From Chloroflexota bacterium (lineage in GTDB: Bacteria > Chloroflexota > Anaerolineae > 4572-78 > J111), in the NCBI GenBank assembly GCA_003694775.1, contig RFJV01000366.1:1-6894 (forward strand): a DNA stretch of 6,894 nucleotides. Reading direction: 5' to 3'. Numbering within the stretch: the first letter of the stretch is position 1; each line of letters starts with the position of its first letter. The position numbers were made by a program, and so were the translations under genes. The notes beneath the pieces are model-generated. The model had not been told where the DNA came from. It worked only from the letters and a program-made list of their open reading frames with translations, and did not search any database. Positions 6,544-6,894 of the stretch are shown one piece after another.

Positions 6544-6808
6544 TCCCCCCACCGGCCCAGAATAGGGGGAAATCCCCTAATGAAAATCGAGGGGTTTCCA
6601 CCTGCCCGATAGGGGTTTTGGGGGTAGTCAGCTCAAAAATAGTATGGTACGCTATCGGACAGCCGTTTCATAAAACGACTTCTCCCGATTCGACAAACCT
6701 ATACCTGAAATACGGCAATACCTTGCAGAAAGGGGGTGGTTGCTCCGAACAGCAGCCCCATGTACACAGCAGTACCCTGATGACAGTTCCAAGGTGGAGA
6801 GGTTTACA
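6544..6808. other. Divergent intergenic region between the regulator and the right-edge gene
   Basis: No convincing gene. The part nearest the regulator (6545-6624) is crowded with G or C tracts: C6 at 6545-6550, G5 at 6565-6569, C4 at 6574-6577, G4 at 6591-6594, G4 at 6612-6615 and G5 at 6620-6624. Two of these form GGGGTTTTGGGGG. The part nearest the plus-strand gene includes a possible hairpin in 6732-6759 (a G-run, TGCT/AGCA, then CCCC). I found no clear -35/-10 pair for the plus-strand gene; TCGACA near 6691 lacks a good -10. I could fit no known riboswitch by eye. Confidence 0.4.
6563..6579. promoter_or_regulatory. Candidate operator: palindrome TAGGGG-N5-CCCCTA
   Basis: TAGGGG (6563-6568) and CCCCTA (6574-6579) are perfect inverted repeats around GAAAT. 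The centre (6571) lies about 64 bp upstream of the predicted start of the regulator gene, a typical activator position, and in the shared control region of the divergent plus-strand gene. TAGGGG recurs at 6610-6615. Autoregulation by the regulator is possible but not shown. Confidence 0.35.
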
Positions 6809-6841
6809 ATGAACCGTACTTTATTCTCGAAGGAGAGCAAG

Positions 6842-6894
6842 ATGCGAAAGTTATTTGCCGTCATTACTGTTTTACTCCTCATCGCGGCCCTGAG
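6842..6894 (+). CDS. N-terminus of a secreted or membrane protein (signal peptide only; cut by window edge)
   Basis: Only 17 complete codons are visible: MRKLFAVITVLLLIAAL, a basic start followed by a hydrophobic stretch, i.e. a signal peptide or membrane anchor. AAGGAG with a six-base gap precedes the ATG at 6842, an ideal ribosome site. An in-frame upstream ATG at 6809 would add 11 residues (MNRTLFSKESK) and also has a fair ribosome site (GGAGAGG, six bases away), so the start is not settled. The gene diverges from the response regulator. The mature protein lies outside the window, so I cannot name it; a pilin, lipoprotein or substrate-binding protein would all fit. Confidence 0.7.
   Translation, partial: MRKLFAVITVLLLIAAL

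Noticed and set aside
6565..6577. GGGGGAAATCCCC, resembling a eukaryotic kappa-B site
   Set aside because: Chance likeness in a bacterial control region; only its symmetry is relevant here.
5626..6612. 328-codon plus-strand frame opposite the response regulator
   Set aside because: Antisense shadow of the regulator; no recognisable domain and no ribosome site linked to a sensible start.
6612..6624. GGGGTTTTGGGGG, resembling a ciliate telomere repeat
   Set aside because: A single unit inside a bacterial intergenic region; too short and not repeated, so only noted as part of the G-tract cluster.
6618..6812. 64-codon plus-strand frame upstream of the right-edge gene
   Set aside because: No ribosome site at its ATG and no recognisable sequence; it lies in what looks like control DNA.

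Overview
The window comes from a GC-rich bacterial chromosome. It holds four signalling and regulatory genes on the minus strand and the first codons of a secreted or membrane protein on the plus strand at the right edge. A Chloroflexota (Anaerolineae-like) source is my best guess. The reasons are the soluble GAF/PAS hybrid kinase, a CpaE-type ATPase beside a FliA/WhiG-type sigma factor with no flagellar gene in view, and CCCTCACCCC-type repeat DNA between genes. This is inference from style, not from a diagnostic marker.

Layout, read in the direction of the minus-strand genes (right to left). (1) 6507-5452 encodes a NarL/LuxR-type response regulator with the unusual order REC-HTH-REC. It has a strong predicted promoter so close to the ATG that the mRNA should be leaderless. 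(2) 5451-5151 is a 301-base gap. It holds a predicted extended -10 promoter and, inside the predicted 5' leader of the next gene, a 115-bp MITE-like element (5251-5365). The element has IS66-like ends, an imperfect 8-bp target duplication and a perfect 24-bp GC-rich hairpin. (3) 5150-2157 encodes a 997-residue soluble hybrid histidine kinase (PAS-like, GAF, coiled coil, GAF, PAS, HisKA, HATPase, REC). (4) 2156-1976 holds a predicted promoter, an 11-bp-period direct repeat upstream of it and a leader hairpin. (5) 1975-1136 encodes a FliA/WhiG-family sigma factor. (6) 995 to beyond the left edge encodes a REC-CpaE fusion, an atypical MinD/ParA-like ATPase of Tad/Flp pilus assembly. (7) Diverging from the regulator, a plus-strand gene begins at 6842 (or in frame at 6809) with a signal peptide and leaves the window at the right edge.

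How they may work together. The kinase and the double-receiver regulator look like a two-component pair. The sigma factor and the CpaE protein, which has its own intact receiver domain, look like an output module for surface pilus assembly. Four REC domains in under 7 kb all keep the phospho-acceptor Asp, the Ser/Thr and the Lys. A plausible model is phospho-signalling from a cytoplasmic sensor to pilus gene expression and pilus assembly, but the sequence shows proximity and domain content only. Three minus-strand start regions share an extended -10 of the form TGGTATA(A/G)T, suggesting similar housekeeping promoters.
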